From Sphingobacterium sp. GVS05A (GTDB taxonomy: Bacteria; Bacteroidota; Bacteroidia; Sphingobacteriales; Sphingobacteriaceae): a stretch of 64,000 bases of DNA. Location: assembly GCF_019969845.1 (NCBI RefSeq), contig NZ_JAHXYR010000005.1, positions 372,001 through 436,000 on the forward strand, in the 5' to 3' direction. Of the stretch, positions 17,452-26,478 are shown in pieces; the first letter of the stretch is position 1; every line of letters starts with the position of its first letter. A program made the position numbers and the translations under genes. The notes beneath the pieces are model-generated. The model was not told the DNA's origin. It saw only the letters and a list, made by a program, of their open reading frames with translations, and searched no databases.

Positions 17452-18426
17452 GTGTTATTTTTTAGGTGTACTGTCATAATAATTCAAGAAATAATATGGG
17501 AGCAAAATAGGTATTCCTATGGAGTAGTCAAAAGTTTTTAAGGAAATTATTATCTGTATTATTACTAATTTCATCTGTGTTTTAAACATTTTTTTTTACG
17601 AAAAAGAAATGTTTTGCAGTATTTTTCTTAGATTTACAGAATTATTACGCAGCACCCTACAGTATACCTATCATAAATGGCTACAAATCAACAGATTAGT
17701 GGCCATTTTTCTTTCAATACACTATACGGCATTAATGATTAATCCATTTGCTAATTCATATGAAAATATAGCATAAAGTAACAATTGGTTATTTTAGCCT
17801 TTTTCACTATTCAAATTTATAACAATAATTTATAATATTCCTTGTTTTGAGAAAATTTATTGTTCGAATATAGGTTGGCTATGTTATTTTCTTATAGGAA
17901 TGAAAAAATATAGTAACTATAGTTACAAAGTTCAAACATGTATATTCGTTTTGTATAAAACTTGTCTCACAAGGACTGTGCAAGTATTTTTATATTTTTT
18001 TTTAATTTTGACATACAAGGGAAATTTTATTTTTCTATATTTGTATATCGTTAGAACATTTTCTACTTATTCAGCTTGAATGCGCGATCTGAGTAAGCTT
18101 TTATAGGGGAGTATTTCTATATAAAAATGTAAATATGATATGTATACTGTAGGTAGGTGTATAATTTAACAGTGGTAGCTGTAGGGGCTACCACTGTTGT
18201 TTAAAATAGCTTTTCTTACAATATGATCTAAGTTTTATTTCTTTATTGAGAACTTCAGCCCGCCCTAGGCTGTTTGTGTTAAAATTCGACTTTCATAGAC
18301 CGGCGTGTTCCGGTATGTCCTAAATATATCATCAAAAATTTCCAGCAAATGGCTCTCTGAGCAGATGGGTGATCTGTTTTTTACTTTATATTTATGGTAT
18401 TATTATGAATACCTAAAAAAATATCT
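17452..18426. other. Long non-coding region (975 bp) before the alpha-oxoamine synthase
   Basis: Very AT-rich with no supported gene. The left 550 bp contains only A/T runs. The right part holds a -7-like element TATATTTG at 18036-18043 (a TTTG at 18007 is too far for a canonical -33 box) and two strong hairpins listed separately. The segment may be a long 5' leader or a small RNA gene. Confidence 0.5.
18044..18200 (+). ncRNA. Candidate structured leader or small RNA (two hairpins)
   Basis: Hairpin 1: CTTATTCAG (18066-18074) with CTGAGTAAG (18089-18097), 9 bp with one G-U. Hairpin 2: AACAGTGGTAG (18068+100, i.e. 18168-18178) with CTACCACTGTT (18188-18198), a perfect 11-bp stem with a 9-nt loop, followed by GTTTAAAAT. 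A -7-type promoter element ends at 18043. The start codon of the oxoamine synthase is 228 bp beyond hairpin 2. No known riboswitch class is recognised; boundaries are approximate. Confidence 0.35.
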
Positions 18427-19701
18427 ATGGAAATTAACGAACACATTGATTTTGCAACAGCAAGTTTCAAAGAATTTGAGAATATTGCTGGTTTTGATAT
18501 GATGGATACTGCAAAGTATTTCAATTCCTATATCAATTATATGAAAGAAAATCAGCATCTTAACTTTAGATTTATAACACAAGGCTGTGGGCCGACCGCT
18601 ATAGTAAGTTCACCATTTTTAGAGAAACCAACAGAGTGCATAAGTCTTGTGTCAAACGATTACCTTAATTTTTCCCAACATCCGAAAGTGAAAGCTGCGG
18701 CAATAGCTGGGATAGAAAAATATGGCACAGGGGCTGGAGCATCGCCGTTAATAGGAGGTCATCATGAATACCATGTCGCATTGGAAGAGAAGATTTGTGA
18801 ATTTTTCAATCGTCCGGACGGTTCGAGTATCGTTTTTACAACTGGATATACCGCAAATAGTTCTACTTTATTGAGCTTGTTGAAACAGGAGGACTGTGCT
18901 ATTGTTGATATGGAAGTACATGCAAGTGTTTATGAGGGCTTATTGAATACAAATGTCAAGCGATTTCCACATAATAGTATGATTCATCTTGAACGTGCGT
19001 TGGCTGACGCGGAGAATAAGTTCAGAACTAAGTTGGTGATCGTCGACGGTGTATATTCCCAAAATGGTGATTTAGCCACGATGGATGAAATTTATATATT
19101 GACCAGGAAGTATGGTGCCTATTTAATGGTGGATGATGCGCATGGAATAGGTGTAATGGGGGATAAAGGTAGGGGAACCATTGAAGCCTATAATCTTTTG
19201 GATAAAGTAGACATTATTGCTGGTACTTTGAGTAAAGCGTTTGGTCATATAGGGGGGTTTATAGTTTCAACGCCAGAAATCATTAATTACCTTCGTTATC
19301 AATCCAGGCAGCAGGTATTTTCCTCTACATCGACCCCCGCAAGTTTCGGTTTATTGAAAGCCATTGATTTAATAGACGAAGAGCCTTATTGGCGAACAAG
19401 ACTCAGTGACAATGTGGCTTATTTTAAAGAAGGACTGTTGTCTCTTGGTGTTGATATTGGTAGGTCGGCATCTCCAATTATTCCAATAAAGATCGGTGAT
19501 CCAATTAGAACAGCTCAGGTGTCGCGCATGTTATTACAAAACGGTGTTTATGCAAATTGTATTGTCTATCCTGGTGTGGCAAAGAAAGATGCCCGTATCC
19601 GCACAAGTCTGATGGCTACTCATACAAAGGAACATTTGGACAAGGTATTAAATACACTGGAAGATATCAGTAAGGTTGTAAGCCTAAAAAAATCAAGATA
19701 A
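18427..19701 (+). CDS. Alpha-oxoamine synthase family PLP enzyme (KBL/AONS/SPT type)
   Basis: Cytoplasmic PLP enzyme of 424 aa that should condense an amino acid with an acyl thioester, like 8-amino-7-oxononanoate synthase, 2-amino-3-ketobutyrate CoA ligase or serine palmitoyltransferase. Motifs: SNDYLNFSQHPKV, GTGAGASPLIGGHHEYHVAL, FTTGYTANSSTL, VDDAHGIGVMG (PLP-ring contacts), and GTLSKAFGHIGG with the Schiff-base Lys near residue 270. An extra N-terminal segment of about 65 residues precedes the usual family start. No biotin, threonine or sphingolipid genes are adjacent; a TetR regulator follows at 85 bp. The Asn-Asp-Tyr entry motif and divergent N-terminus argue against it being the housekeeping SPT. 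Substrate unknown. Confidence 0.85.
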   Translation: MEINEHIDFATASFKEFENIAGFDMMDTAKYFNSYINYMKENQHLNFRFITQGCGPTAIVSSPFLEKPTECISLVSNDYLNFSQHPKVKAAAIAGIEKYGTGAGASPLIGGHHEYHVALEEKICEFFNRPDGSSIVFTTGYTANSSTLLSLLKQEDCAIVDMEVHASVYEGLLNTNVKRFPHNSMIHLERALADAENKFRTKLVIVDGVYSQNGDLATMDEIYILTRKYGAYLMVDDAHGIGVMGDKGRGTIEAYNLLDKVDIIAGTLSKAFGHIGGFIVSTPEIINYLRYQSRQQVFSSTSTPASFGLLKAIDLIDEEPYWRTRLSDNVAYFKEGLLSLGVDIGRSASPIIPIKIGDPIRTAQVSRMLLQNGVYANCIVYPGVAKKDARIRTSLMATHTKEHLDKVLNTLEDISKVVSLKKSR

Positions 19702-19786
19702 ATTAATCTTATAATCTTTAATTATTTATTATATTGATAGGAATGCTTAATTTTAGGGATTCAGATCAATACCATATCAATAACAT

Positions 19787-20437
19787 ATGCGTAAAACTTA
19801 TAAAGGAGAAAAGAATGATAAAGAACGTACCATGAACAAACTTATTTTGTCTGTTGGTCAGGTTCTTAGAGATAAGGGGTATACGGGCTTAACAATTGCT
19901 AATATTTCTAAAATTGCAGGTGTTGACAGGAAGCTCATTTCACTTTACTTCGGCTCCGTTGACAATTTGGTTGAAACATACATCAGAAGTAAAGACTATT
20001 GGGTGGCTGCTACGCTGGGTGCTGTTGAATATTTTGGTACTGCCCCAACCGAGGGCTCAAAGGGCTTTCTCGAATCATTGTTAATAAACCAAATGGATAG
20101 CTTTCTAGAGAATACCGAAATGCAAAAAGCTGTTCTTTGGCAGATCAGTGAAAAATCTGAGATTATGTCCCAGATTACAAGAGAACGGGAAAAGATGAGT
20201 GCTTTGTTTTTCGCTTTTGCCGATAAGGAAATGGAAGGTAAAAATGTCGATTTGCGGGCTATTAGTAGTATTCTGACTGCTGGGATCTATTATCTGGTAT
20301 TACATTCTATAAATACAGAAAGTACTTTTTGTGAGATTGAGCTTAACGCTGATGGTTTAGACCGAATTCGCAATGCGGTTAAAACAATTCTCTCTTGGGC
20401 TTATGGAGAGAACGAAAAAAATCCGACCGAAGCTTGA
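19787..20437 (+). CDS. TetR/AcrR family transcriptional regulator
   Basis: 216-aa one-domain-plus-ligand-domain repressor. The N-terminal helix-turn-helix is plain: ILSVGQVLRDKGYTGLTIAN, ISKIAGVDRKLISLYFGSVD, NLVETYIR. The remaining 150 residues are helical and variable, as expected for the ligand-binding and dimer part. It is probably cotranscribed with the oxoamine synthase (85 bp apart, same strand), so it may control that gene. An inverted repeat at 20497-20515, just behind it, is a candidate operator for it or for the next gene. Confidence 0.83.
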   Translation: MRKTYKGEKNDKERTMNKLILSVGQVLRDKGYTGLTIANISKIAGVDRKLISLYFGSVDNLVETYIRSKDYWVAATLGAVEYFGTAPTEGSKGFLESLLINQMDSFLENTEMQKAVLWQISEKSEIMSQITREREKMSALFFAFADKEMEGKNVDLRAISSILTAGIYYLVLHSINTESTFCEIELNADGLDRIRNAVKTILSWAYGENEKNPTEA

Positions 20438-20496
20438 TAAGGGGACAGTATTGCGCTATGCCACTCTGTCAATTATGACAAAGAAATTCAACTGAT

Positions 20497-20515
20497 TATG
20501 ACAGACATTGTCATA
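20497..20515. promoter_or_regulatory. TATGACA-N5-TGTCATA palindrome
   Basis: Perfect 7-bp inverted repeat, with a further TATGACA half-site at 20474-20480 in the same orientation as the left arm. It lies between the TetR gene and the metallophosphoesterase gene, about 95 bp before the latter. Size and symmetry suit a TetR-type operator, which is an inference. Confidence 0.4.
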
Positions 20516-20608
20516 CAGATATCAATATTCTATTTAAAGAACCGTTCATTTCGTCATCAGCATTTTTTGGCATATCATTCGCCTGTTTAGATTTAAACGA
20601 TTTGAAAC

Positions 20609-21793
20609 ATGGCGAAGAGGTTATTGCTCATACTAATGCTGTTTGTAATTGGTGATGCTTATTTCTTTCAGGCATTCACTACCGTTATTCATACTCCATT
20701 TTTACACAAAATTTATTGGTATCTAGATGTATTGCTGCTTATCGGGGTGTTTACCCTGATTTTTCTTCGGCAACAGGGCAAAGATATTCAGCGACTGGCA
20801 GGAGATCTGGTTACTTCTTTTTTGATCGTATTTATTCCAAAATTGCCAGCCTTTCCAATCCTATTGGCGGAGGACTTGGTACGACTATTACAGGGATTTC
20901 CTCCAAGAAGTACTTATCTAAGCGAATTTGTGATTGTACTGGCTTTACTGTTTGTTTTAATTATTATTTATGGCCTCACAAGAGGGCGACATTTATATCG
21001 GGTAAGGGAGGAAGTTTTAAGTTTTCCGGATCTGCCAGATGCATTTGATGGATTTAAAATCACACAGATTTCGGATATTCATTCTGGAAGCTTATCGGAT
21101 GTTAATGGAGTCCGAAAAGGCATCGCACTAGCGAATGCTCAGGATAGTGATCTTCTCCTGTTTACAGGGGACCTCGTCAATAATAGAGCCGCTGAAATGG
21201 AATCCTGGATTTCAGATTTCACTTCGCTAAAAGCTCCGTTTGGTAAATATTCTGTACTCGGAAATCATGATTATGGAGATTATACACAATGGGATAGTGC
21301 TGAATTGAAAGCATCTAATTTTATTAGGTTGAAAGAAATTCATGGAGAGATGGGATTTCAGCTGTTGATGAATGAATCTATTGCAATTCGAAAAGGGGAT
21401 GCTAGCATTGCATTGATCGGTGTTGAAAACTGGGGAAAGGGAGGTTTTCATCAATATGGAGACTTAAGTAAAGCAACATCCGGTCTGTCTGCGGACTCTT
21501 TTAACATATTGATGTCACATGATCCTTCTCATTGGGATCATGTGACTTTAGATCACGAAAAGCATGTGCATCTGACATTGGCCGGGCATACACATGGGAT
21601 GCAATTTGGTATAGAGTTGTTAGGATTTAAATGGAGCCCGATACAATATTTCTATGAACAATGGGCTGGATTATATCAAAAACAAGGCAAATACTTGTAT
21701 GTCAACCGTGGCTTTGGCTATCATGGACTCAAGGGTAGGATAGGTGTATGGCCAGAGATTACGGTTATCACGCTAAAAAAATCTATTTCATAG
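20609..21793 (+). CDS. Membrane-anchored metallophosphoesterase (YkuE/YaeI-like)
   Basis: 394-aa protein with an N-terminal membrane part of about four helices (residues about 1-135), followed by a calcineurin-like phosphoesterase domain. The metal-binding motifs are complete: DIHSG near residue 158, GDLVN, GNHDYGDY, MSHDPSHW and AGHTHGMQF. The order and the tail (YVNRGFGYHGLKGRIGVWPE) match the YkuE/YaeI group, some of which hydrolyse UDP-2,3-diacylglucosamine-like or phospholipid substrates; the substrate here is unknown. Monocistronic, 171 bp behind the TetR gene. Confidence 0.87.
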   Translation: MAKRLLLILMLFVIGDAYFFQAFTTVIHTPFLHKIYWYLDVLLLIGVFTLIFLRQQGKDIQRLAGDLVTSFLIVFIPKLPAFPILLAEDLVRLLQGFPPRSTYLSEFVIVLALLFVLIIIYGLTRGRHLYRVREEVLSFPDLPDAFDGFKITQISDIHSGSLSDVNGVRKGIALANAQDSDLLLFTGDLVNNRAAEMESWISDFTSLKAPFGKYSVLGNHDYGDYTQWDSAELKASNFIRLKEIHGEMGFQLLMNESIAIRKGDASIALIGVENWGKGGFHQYGDLSKATSGLSADSFNILMSHDPSHWDHVTLDHEKHVHLTLAGHTHGMQFGIELLGFKWSPIQYFYEQWAGLYQKQGKYLYVNRGFGYHGLKGRIGVWPEITVITLKKSIS

Positions 21794-22117
21794 TGTTTGG
21801 GTGGTGTCAGGATGATACCGTTTGGATGTCAGGCTTATTTTGCTTATCTATTTTTAAGTATATGAATGGATCAGATTGGGTAATGTTTTTTTGTTTCGAA
21901 GATTAATTTTATTATATTTAGGTAGCGTAGCTTAGCCTAAAAAAGGCGGTAAGCAGGGCTATTAGTAATAACCAATTGCATCAAATTAAACAAAAGAAGA
22001 ATATCCGGTACTTGACATACGATAGGGGTAAATATGAACAAGCGGATTGTCATATAGATCCAGGGATGGATGCGTTCGATTTAATTAGATTTACAAACCA
22101 ATTATTTAATTTGAGGT
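21794..22117. other. Gap of 324 bp: glgC promoter and long leader
   Basis: No gene seen; a 60-codon open frame starting at 21976 overlaps glgC and lacks protein-like character. The promoter listed separately would give a 5' leader of about 190 nt. Confidence 0.5.
21890..21920 (+). promoter_or_regulatory. Bacteroidota-type promoter for glgC
   Basis: TTTG at 21890-21893 and TATATTTA at 21913-21920 are spaced by exactly 19 bp, the Bacteroidota arrangement TTTG-N19-TAnnTTTG with one mismatch at the last base. Confidence 0.55.
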
Positions 22118-23389
22118 ATGGCACACAAAGTAGTTTCCCTTATTTTGGGAGGGGGTAGAGGGTCTCGACTTTATCCATTGACACAACAGCGTTCTAAGCC
22201 AGCTGTTCCTATTGCTGGGAAATATCGATTGGTCGATATTCCTATTTCGAATTGTTTAAATTCTGGATATAATAAGATATTCGTTTTAACACAGTTCAAT
22301 TCAGCTTCTTTGAATACACACATCAAAAATGCGTATAATTTCAGCATTTTTAGTAAAGGTTTCGTTGATATTCTGGCTGCTGAACAAACGAACGAGGGAG
22401 ATCGGTGGTTTCAGGGCACCGCTGATGCCGTGAGACGTACACACAAACACCTATTAAATGTTGACTACGATTACGTATTGGTCTTGTCAGGAGACCAACT
22501 CTATCAAATGGATTATTCCGCTTTGGTCGACTTTCATGTGCAGAATGGCGGACATATCACAATTGCGACCATTCCTGTCAATGTAAGTGATGCAACCGGG
22601 TTTGGTATTCTCAAAGCGAATGAAGCAAATGTAATTACAGCTTTCACCGAAAAACCCAATAAAGAAGAGGTGTTGAATTGGTCTTCAGAAGTGTCCAGTG
22701 AGATGGCGAAATGCAGACGGAATTATCTGGCATCGATGGGGATTTATATTTTTTCAAAAGGTGTTTTGCTCAATTTACTGCTTGCCAATCCAGGTATGGA
22801 CTTTGGGAAGGAAATATTACCGGATGCGATCAACAAGTACAAAGTACTGAGCTACCAGTTCGATGGCTATTGGACAGATATTGGAACGATAAAATCATTT
22901 TTCGATGCCAATATTGGATTGACTGCAGATGTTCCTGATTTTAATTTGTTTGATGAAACTGTATTTACGCGAGCGCGTATGTTACCTCCGTCTAAGGTTT
23001 CGGGAACAACACTTAATAACACAGTTATTGCTGATGGCTGTATCCTCAATGCAGATAAGCTCGAACGCTCTGTGATTGGCATACGATCCCGTATTGGTGA
23101 GGGGACAGTAATTAAATCGACTTATATGATGGGCTCAGATCATTATGAACAACTTGAGGAAGTCATCGAATTGGGGAATACCCAAAAACCTCCACCTGTT
23201 GGTGTTGGAGAGCGTTGTTATATCGAAAATGCTATTTTAGATAAGAACTGTAGGATTGGCAACGACGTCAGAATAAAAGGAGGACCACATCTGGAAGATG
23301 GGGATTTTCAGACGCATGCAATCTGTGACGGCATCGTTGTTGTAAAGAAAAATGCAGTTATCTCGAATGGAGTAAGCATAGGCTGTTAG
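22118..23389 (+). CDS. glgC: Glucose-1-phosphate adenylyltransferase (ADP-glucose pyrophosphorylase)
   Basis: Makes ADP-glucose from glucose 1-phosphate and ATP, the committed step of bacterial glycogen synthesis. The N-terminal nucleotidyltransferase domain has the signature LILGGGRGSRLYPLTQQRSK and PAVPIAGKYRLVDIPISNCL, WFQGTADAVR and SGDQLYQMDY; the C-terminal 130 residues form a left-handed beta-helix (VIGIRSRIGEGTVIKSTYMM). Length (423 aa) is typical. The start follows GAGG. No other glycogen gene is adjacent, so it is expressed alone from the promoter at 21890; a terminator follows. Confidence 0.95.
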   Translation: MAHKVVSLILGGGRGSRLYPLTQQRSKPAVPIAGKYRLVDIPISNCLNSGYNKIFVLTQFNSASLNTHIKNAYNFSIFSKGFVDILAAEQTNEGDRWFQGTADAVRRTHKHLLNVDYDYVLVLSGDQLYQMDYSALVDFHVQNGGHITIATIPVNVSDATGFGILKANEANVITAFTEKPNKEEVLNWSSEVSSEMAKCRRNYLASMGIYIFSKGVLLNLLLANPGMDFGKEILPDAINKYKVLSYQFDGYWTDIGTIKSFFDANIGLTADVPDFNLFDETVFTRARMLPPSKVSGTTLNNTVIADGCILNADKLERSVIGIRSRIGEGTVIKSTYMMGSDHYEQLEEVIELGNTQKPPPVGVGERCYIENAILDKNCRIGNDVRIKGGPHLEDGDFQTHAICDGIVVVKKNAVISNGVSIGC

Positions 23390-23411
23390 CTATTTTCAGA
23401 CATAAAGCAGT

Positions 23412-23446
23412 AAAGGACTAGGGGTTCTGGATGCACCTGGTCTTTT
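23412..23446 (+). terminator. Terminator after glgC
   Basis: AAAGGACTAGG pairs with CCTGGTCTTTT (11 bp, two G-U pairs), 23 bp after the stop codon. Confidence 0.6.
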
Positions 23447-24047
23447 ATTGAATTGTTTGCCTGATCCGAATTTGCACCAACATTTACACAATTCTAGCGC
23501 AAGTTGTCATCAATACGACCACACATAGTATCAATAAAACGATGACAGTTGTAGTATAGGGTGTTCTTCTCATGATTTTTTTATTTATTACTTATAAATT
23601 TAATTTGGCAAAAGTCATGCCCATTATAATAACCTCAATCCTAGTCGTTGAAACTGTAGTTTGAAATCTACAACCGATTGGTTTTATTGATATTGTGCAA
23701 AATATCTAAATTCTATTTAGGAAAGTCGGGAGCTTTCAAAAAACACGCATTTTACTCCCTTTTATTTCTTAATAATCAATGTAATTGTAAAATCCACTCT
23801 AAGATCACTGCGGAAAATGCTGTTATCGAAGTCGCTCGTGACGATAATCATAAAATTTCAGTTATCCGATAGCATAAGATGGTCCGAATTAAAAAAAGAA
23901 TTCTCTCGGACAAGATTTAAGATTCATAAGTTATTTATAATAATTGGATTGTGTAAAATGCGGATCAAATAATTGCCAAAGATTTTGGTCTAGATGGGGA
24001 TTGGTGCGTTTTTTGTGTAGCCTGACATTTAAAATATTTATATCAAT
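23447..24047. other. Gap of about 600 bp with one possible micro-gene
   Basis: Apart from the possible 29-aa membrane peptide on the minus strand (listed), nothing is supported. A plus-strand frame at 23678-23872 has unconvincing composition and was not accepted. Confidence 0.45.
23484..23573 (-). CDS. Possible 29-aa single-pass membrane peptide
   Basis: ATG at 23573 opens a 29-codon frame: MRRTPYTTT, then a continuous hydrophobic helix (VIVLLILCVVVLM), then TTCARIV and TAA. Positive N-terminus plus one 13-17 residue helix is the layout of small membrane proteins that annotation usually misses. There is no Shine-Dalgarno match, which is common in Bacteroidota. It is convergent with glgC. Chance cannot be excluded. 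Confidence 0.35.
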   Translation of the reverse strand: MRRTPYTTTVIVLLILCVVVLMTTCARIV

Positions 24048-24632
24048 ATGAAATCTTTTTATTTAGGGGTGGCAACGTTAGGTGTCGGATTAGCGCTTAT
24101 GATGCGTTACAATATTGTTTCTGGCCATCAACAAGCTGTTCATTCTTTTGAAAACGTGCAGATTAATTCGGATTCGACAAAAGTGGAGAATTTGGTGAAA
24201 GAATTAAAGAAACTTAAACCTATCCGTACGACTGATTTTGAAGCAAAGTTTAAAAAAGAGATCAATGGATTTAAACTGACGGAAGTTCAGGCATTTGAAG
24301 ACCCGGAAACTGGCTCCTTTGCCTCGGCCAACTATGCAAAGGATGGGGGGAATATTTATCTCATGATAACAGATGGTGCGGGACCTGGATCAGAGCAGGT
24401 GAAAGCTAATCTATTGAATTATTTAGAACTGAAAGAAATTTATACACCGGAAGACAAGTCAGCAGTTAAAAATTATAAGGGATGGTTAGTCTCATTTGAC
24501 TGGAGTATGTTCGAAAGCGATGGCTTGACGAGTATACAATACTTAGAGGGCAATCGTTATGCTGTTGTCGCTTCAGCAAACCAGGTTCCGATAGAAGAAT
24601 TGGAAAACTTTTTGAACATTTTTAGCTTATAA
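24048..24632 (+). CDS. Hypothetical protein with N-terminal membrane anchor or signal (194 aa)
   Basis: Unrecognised. The N-terminus (MKSFYLGVATLGVGLALMMR) is a single hydrophobic segment, so the protein is exported or anchored. The rest is soluble, acidic and mixed alpha/beta, with ENLVKELKKLKPIRTTDFEA and a strand-rich half (GGNIYLMITDGAGPGSEQVK, NYKGWLVSFDWSMFE, NRYAVVASANQVP). No cysteine or catalytic pattern is visible. It is monocistronic; a weak hairpin (AATAAGC with GCTTATT, near 24641-24663) follows. Confidence 0.7.
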   Translation: MKSFYLGVATLGVGLALMMRYNIVSGHQQAVHSFENVQINSDSTKVENLVKELKKLKPIRTTDFEAKFKKEINGFKLTEVQAFEDPETGSFASANYAKDGGNIYLMITDGAGPGSEQVKANLLNYLELKEIYTPEDKSAVKNYKGWLVSFDWSMFESDGLTSIQYLEGNRYAVVASANQVPIEELENFLNIFSL

Positions 24633-24900
24633 ATTTAAAATAAGCCACGCTTTAGCTTATTCTGTGTTCTAAAGATTAGGCTAAAGCTTTTAAGGCGCAT
24701 TTTCGGGAATCAGTCATACGCGGGGTGGGGTGGTTTTTTATGAATCTGGTATCGATTAATATTAAGAAATTTTATCCGTTTTTTATTTTATTATTTCTTA
24801 TTTTCGGCACGATATTAATCATCGGAATAGTTGACGGAAATTTGATGTTTTTCTTGCTTTTTCGTTGGCGAACATAGTTATTTCACTTTATAAAACAACA

Positions 24901-26427
24901 ATGTTTAAGCTAAAAAATAACCTAAAGATAACTCAATTCGTGTTATTGATGAGTGTTCTTAATTTTATATTTTTCCATCTCCCTTTTTTTTCCTTTGTTT
25001 TTAATAATATCGATTATAAAAGTCTGAATGGCATTGTTCTGATCCTAAGCTTAGTGATCCTAATGCTGGTTTTGAATGCTTTTGTACTCTATTTAATATT
25101 TTTTCTGTCACGTCTAGTTGGCAAAGTCTTGCTGATCTTCTTTTTCATTGGCAGTTCTATCGCGGTTTACTTTATCAATACCTATAGTGTCATCATAGAT
25201 GAAACGATGGTGGGGAATATCCTCAATACCAATTACGGGGAGTCGAGTAGTTTTTTCTCAATTAAACTGATTTTATATGTCGTTTTATTGGGTATCCTGC
25301 CCAGTATCTATATTGCGAAAGTGAAAATAGAGAATGTGAAATTAAAGCGTTTTCTTATTACTTCTGCGCTCAGCCTATTGTTTATTATCATTCTGATTTT
25401 TGCGAACGCGAGTAATTGGTTATGGATCGATAAAAATTCAAAGATATTGGGAGGGTTAGCGATGCCTTGGTCTTATACGGTAAACTTCAGTCGTTTTTAT
25501 ATTCATCAGCAGCAGGAAAGTAAAAAGGAAATCTTGCTTCCAGATGCCAAAATAATGGATAACAAAAAGTCTGTTGTTGTTTTGGTAATAGGTGAATCTG
25601 CTAGAAGTCAGAATTTTTCGTTGTACGGTTATAAGAAAAATACAAATCCCTTACTATCCAAGATCCCGAATTTACATCATTTTGAAGCGACCTCCTGTTC
25701 CACTTATACAACCGCTGGTGTGAAATGTATTTTGGAACATAAAAATAGCGGAGATTTATATGAGATATTACCAAATTATCTATTCAGGAATGATGTAGAT
25801 GTTGTCTGGAGAACTTCCAACTGGGGAGAACCTCCGGTTCACATCAAGGATTACAAAAAAGCAGAACAATTAACATCGAATTGTCAAGGCGAGGACTGTA
25901 GCTATGATGAGGTTCTTCTGGCAGGATTAAAGGAGCAGATATTAGCGAGTAAAAAGGATAAGATATTTATTGTGTTACACACAAGTACAAGTCATGGTCC
26001 GACTTATAGCAAAAAATATCCTGCTCAATTTGAAATGTTTAAGCCAGTTTGTAATAGTGTAGAGTTGGGTAAATGTTCTAAAGAGGAACTCGTCAACGCT
26101 TATGACAATACCATTGTGTATACCGATTATATTTTAAACCGCTTGATAGAAGATTTAAAAGAGTTGAAGGAATACCAAAGTGCTATGCTTTTTGTATCTG
26201 ATCATGGTGAATCTTTAGGTGAAAACAATTTATATATGCATGGATTACCAATGAGTATCGCACCTAAGGAGCAATATGATATTCCTTTTATCGTTTGGGT
26301 TTCTGATCCAGCAAAAGAGCTAAAACCCAATGAAATATTGACCCAGAACCATGTATTTCACAGTGTTCTGAACTTCTTAAATATACAGAGCCCTGTTTAT
26401 GACGAAAGTATGGACATCTTTAAATAG
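24901..26427 (+). CDS. Phosphoethanolamine--lipid A transferase family (EptA/MCR-type)
   Basis: Inner-membrane enzyme with a periplasmic sulfatase-like domain that moves phosphoethanolamine from phosphatidylethanolamine to lipid A or another glycan. I use ATG 24901 (MFKLKNNLKI); the longer TTG start adds nothing recognisable. Five N-terminal helices (residues about 8-190) precede the catalytic domain. All expected residues are present: GESAR (Glu 232), the phosphate-accepting Thr in CSTYT (Thr 270), STSHGPTY, DHGESLGEN and MHG, plus paired cysteines. Length (509 aa) is normal. In other species such enzymes lower polymyxin susceptibility; here that is inference. No two-component system is adjacent. 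Confidence 0.88.
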   Translation: MFKLKNNLKITQFVLLMSVLNFIFFHLPFFSFVFNNIDYKSLNGIVLILSLVILMLVLNAFVLYLIFFLSRLVGKVLLIFFFIGSSIAVYFINTYSVIIDETMVGNILNTNYGESSSFFSIKLILYVVLLGILPSIYIAKVKIENVKLKRFLITSALSLLFIIILIFANASNWLWIDKNSKILGGLAMPWSYTVNFSRFYIHQQQESKKEILLPDAKIMDNKKSVVVLVIGESARSQNFSLYGYKKNTNPLLSKIPNLHHFEATSCSTYTTAGVKCILEHKNSGDLYEILPNYLFRNDVDVVWRTSNWGEPPVHIKDYKKAEQLTSNCQGEDCSYDEVLLAGLKEQILASKKDKIFIVLHTSTSHGPTYSKKYPAQFEMFKPVCNSVELGKCSKEELVNAYDNTIVYTDYILNRLIEDLKELKEYQSAMLFVSDHGESLGENNLYMHGLPMSIAPKEQYDIPFIVWVSDPAKELKPNEILTQNHVFHSVLNFLNIQSPVYDESMDIFK

Positions 26428-26478
26428 TATACAGACCAATGGAGGGAGTCGTTTACAACAAGATGAGTATACGATTGT

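Noticed and set aside
18305..18502. 65-codon frame overlapping the start of the oxoamine synthase
   Set aside because: Overlaps the real gene in another frame and has no protein-like pattern.
20565..20585. Sigma-54 promoter-like TTGGCA-N-CGC before the metallophosphoesterase
   Set aside because: Spacing of GG and GC fits but two consensus bases are wrong; such matches are frequent by chance.
23678..23872. 64-codon plus-strand frame after glgC
   Set aside because: Composition is unlike neighbouring proteins, no ribosome site, no domain; the sequence is AT-rich non-coding in character.
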